A stretch of DNA of 64,000 nt from Nocardioides sp. SYSU D00038 (GTDB taxonomy: Bacteria > Actinomycetota > Actinomycetes > Propionibacteriales > Nocardioidaceae): contig NZ_JAFFJT010000008.1 of the NCBI RefSeq assembly GCF_016924665.1, positions 1-64,000 on the forward strand, read 5' to 3'. This document shows positions 62,648 through 64,000 of this stretch, one piece after another; position 1 is the first letter of the stretch; the number at the start of each line of letters is the position of its first letter. The notes beneath the pieces were generated by a model, which had not been told where the DNA came from, did no database searches, and saw only the letters and a program-made list of their open reading frames with translations. Made by a program: the position numbers and the translations under genes.

Positions 62648-63656
62648 CCACCCAGACCTCGAGCCGCGAGTAGCCCTTCACCGCGGCCCGCCGCAGCCGG
62701 CGGAACCGCCACTCGCCGGTCTCGCGGTCGGGGTGGTCATGGTCGTCCTCCTCGTGCTCGTCGTCGTGCGGGTGGATGCCGCCGAGCGCGTCGCGGGCAC
62801 CCCGCTCGACGAGCACGCTGCCCGGCCGGGCCAGCGAGGTGAGCCGCGAGGCGAGATTGACCGTCGGGCCGAAGACGTCGCCGAGCCGGGGCACGACCTC
62901 GCCGTACGCCACCCCGGCGCGCACCTGGGGGAACGCATCGTCGTCGTCCGACCCCCGCCGTACCATCTCCAGCGCGGCCCGGGTCGCTGCGGCGACGTCC
63001 TCGGAGACGAACAGCACCTCGTCGCCGATGTTCTTGATCACCCGGCCGCCGTGCTCGGTGACGACGTCGGTGCACGCCGCCTCGAACTGCTCGACCCACG
63101 CGACCAGCTCGACCTCCGAGAGCGAGCGGCTGCGCGAGGTGAACCCCACGATGTCGACGAACCCCACCGCCAGCACCGCCGAGCCGGCCCCGGACGCGAC
63201 GCCCATCACCCGCGAGGTGGCGCTGGCGAGGTGGCGGCGCCACACGTAGTCCTGCAGCGTGGCCACCCGGGGCAGCACCTGCTCGGTGAGCCCGGTGAGC
63301 TGGGCGGCGGGATCGCGACCGGACTCCAGCGCGACGTCGGTCAGCAGCGTGGTCTGCCACTCGGCGAGCCGGGCGAAGCTGCGCCCCCAGGTGCGCACCA
63401 GCGCCGCCTGCCGCTCCGGGCTGAGGATGCCCAGCGCCATCAGGTCGCTGCTGAGCCGCAGCGCCTCGACGTCGGCGGGGGTGAACGCGACCAGGTCGTC
63501 GTCGGTGTGGGGGAAGCCCAGCAGCCGCCAGAGCTCCTGGGCCACCTCCAGCGGTACGCCGGCGCGCTCGCAGACCTCCACCCGGGTGAGCGAGGGCGGC
63601 TCGCCGAGCAGGAACCCCTCGACCTCGGCGAGGGCCTCCTGGAACGGGTCGGTCAC
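62637..63656 (-). CDS. Class III adenylate/guanylate cyclase with N-terminal regulatory domain
   Basis: 339 residues. C-terminal cyclase homology domain (about 160-330) with both metal Asp residues (VGFVDIVGFTSRS; IGDEVLFV), the base-selecting Lys in VIKNIGDE and the transition-state Asn/Arg in GPTVNLASRL. All catalytic residues are there, so active. An Asp in DVFGPTVNLASRL argues for ATP. The N-terminal ~150 residues are an actinobacterial helical domain. His/Asp-rich patch HPHDDEHEEDDHDHPD near the C-terminus may bind metal. Four bases from the upstream cyclic-nucleotide-binding gene. Confidence 0.93.
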   Translation of the reverse strand: MTDPFQEALAEVEGFLLGEPPSLTRVEVCERAGVPLEVAQELWRLLGFPHTDDDLVAFTPADVEALRLSSDLMALGILSPERQAALVRTWGRSFARLAEWQTTLLTDVALESGRDPAAQLTGLTEQVLPRVATLQDYVWRRHLASATSRVMGVASGAGSAVLAVGFVDIVGFTSRSRSLSEVELVAWVEQFEAACTDVVTEHGGRVIKNIGDEVLFVSEDVAAATRAALEMVRRGSDDDDAFPQVRAGVAYGEVVPRLGDVFGPTVNLASRLTSLARPGSVLVERGARDALGGIHPHDDEHEEDDHDHPDRETGEWRFRRLRRAAVKGYSRLEVWVVRT

Positions 63657-63660
63657 CCGC

Positions 63661-64000
63661 CTAGAAGTCGCCGCCCGCCCGTGCGGCGGCCACCGACTCG
63701 AGGGCCTCGTGGAACTTGGGCATCTCGACGTCGAGCCGGCGCAGGGTCTCGGAGGTGAAGTGGATCAACTCCAGCGGGGTCAGCGCGACGATGCTGGCGG
63801 TGCGCAGGGTGCGGTTGATGATCGCCGCCTCGCCCACGATGTCGCCGGGGCCGAGCTGGGCGATCTCCTCGCCGTCGTGGCGCACCGACACCGTGCCGCT
63901 GAGGATCACGTAGGCCTTGTCGGCCGAGGTCGACTCCCAGATCGGCGACCAGCCCTCCGGGAGCGTCACCCGCGTGCCGGAGGCGCTGATCAGCGCGATC
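63661..64000 (-). CDS. Cyclic-nucleotide-binding-domain protein (partial)
   Basis: The 3' 340 bases of a gene whose start lies beyond the window. The visible ~112 residues form a cNMP-binding barrel: WSPIWESTSADKAYVILSGTVSVRHDGEEIAQLGPGDIVGEAAIINRTLRTASIVAL, where GEAAIINRTLRTASI is the phosphate-binding cassette with Glu and Arg. The frame stays open past a GTG at 63969, so that is not the start. The cyclase follows by four bases, suggesting a paired cAMP source and sensor. Confidence 0.85.
   Translation of the reverse strand, partial: IALISASGTRVTLPEGWSPIWESTSADKAYVILSGTVSVRHDGEEIAQLGPGDIVGEAAIINRTLRTASIVALTPLELIHFTSETLRRLDVEMPKFHEALESVAAARAGGDF

Overview
The window is a high-GC actinobacterial chromosome segment. 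The gene content and style (GTG starts, ATGA/GTGA overlaps, F420-type enzymes, an AlkB-rubredoxin fusion, KstR-like and BkaR-like sites, abundant REP-like modules) best fit Nocardioidaceae, probably Nocardioides. The genus is inferred from style, not proved. I recognise 54 protein genes and no tRNA, rRNA, CRISPR array, phage or complete insertion sequence.

Layout. 1-373: repeat DNA. 374-3324: tetR-mmpL efflux operon. 3468-6763: OmpR-type two-component system whose kinase is fused to a large DUF4173-like membrane domain. 6913-8286: malic enzyme. 8273-10943: second MMPL pump, divergent from a MarR regulator. 10913-14265: polyphosphate glucokinase, a PadR regulator and a DrrAB-type ABC exporter. 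14272-14776: REP cluster. 14894-18017: alkane hydroxylase (AlkB-rubredoxin), a 3Fe-4S ferredoxin, a TetR regulator and a ferritin-like diiron protein. 18041-22135: MFS pump, M15 peptidase lipoprotein, RidA-like protein, quinone oxidoreductase. 22141-23512: REP modules, a large palindromic element and a four-copy tandem array of about 207 bp. 23554-27525: M13 peptidase, PPOX protein, secreted FN3 protein. 27739-31878: RecQ-phosphoribosyltransferase fusion, an LLM oxidoreductase and a DapB-like dehydrogenase behind a KstR-type operator. 31961-37540: MFS pump, glutathione peroxidase, SNF2 helicase and SWIM protein. 37550-41670: AfsR/SARP-type regulator divergent from a methyltransferase. 42514-50094: methionine genes metY-metX ending in a BkaR-like tetR, divergent from a leucine-degradation operon (accD1-accA1-HMG-CoA lyase). 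50246-54352: three-gene sulfotransferase-family cassette between directly repeated palindromic elements. 54479-64000: housekeeping and hypothetical genes ending in an adenylate cyclase and cyclic-nucleotide-binding pair cut by the window edge.

Cross-cutting signals. About two dozen genes have a TANNNT -10 hexamer ending 5-7 bases before the start codon, the arrangement expected of leaderless transcripts. I used it to choose several starts. Palindromic operators overlap these hexamers at several regulators, and the same 18-bp operator lies before both the bkaR-like gene and the leucine operon. Four copies of a ~270-bp element with long inverted-repeat arms, always next to REP-like modules, occur in the window. 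The most original reading is the sulfotransferase cassette: its middle gene looks like a divergent paralogue that has lost the PAPS-binding P-loop.
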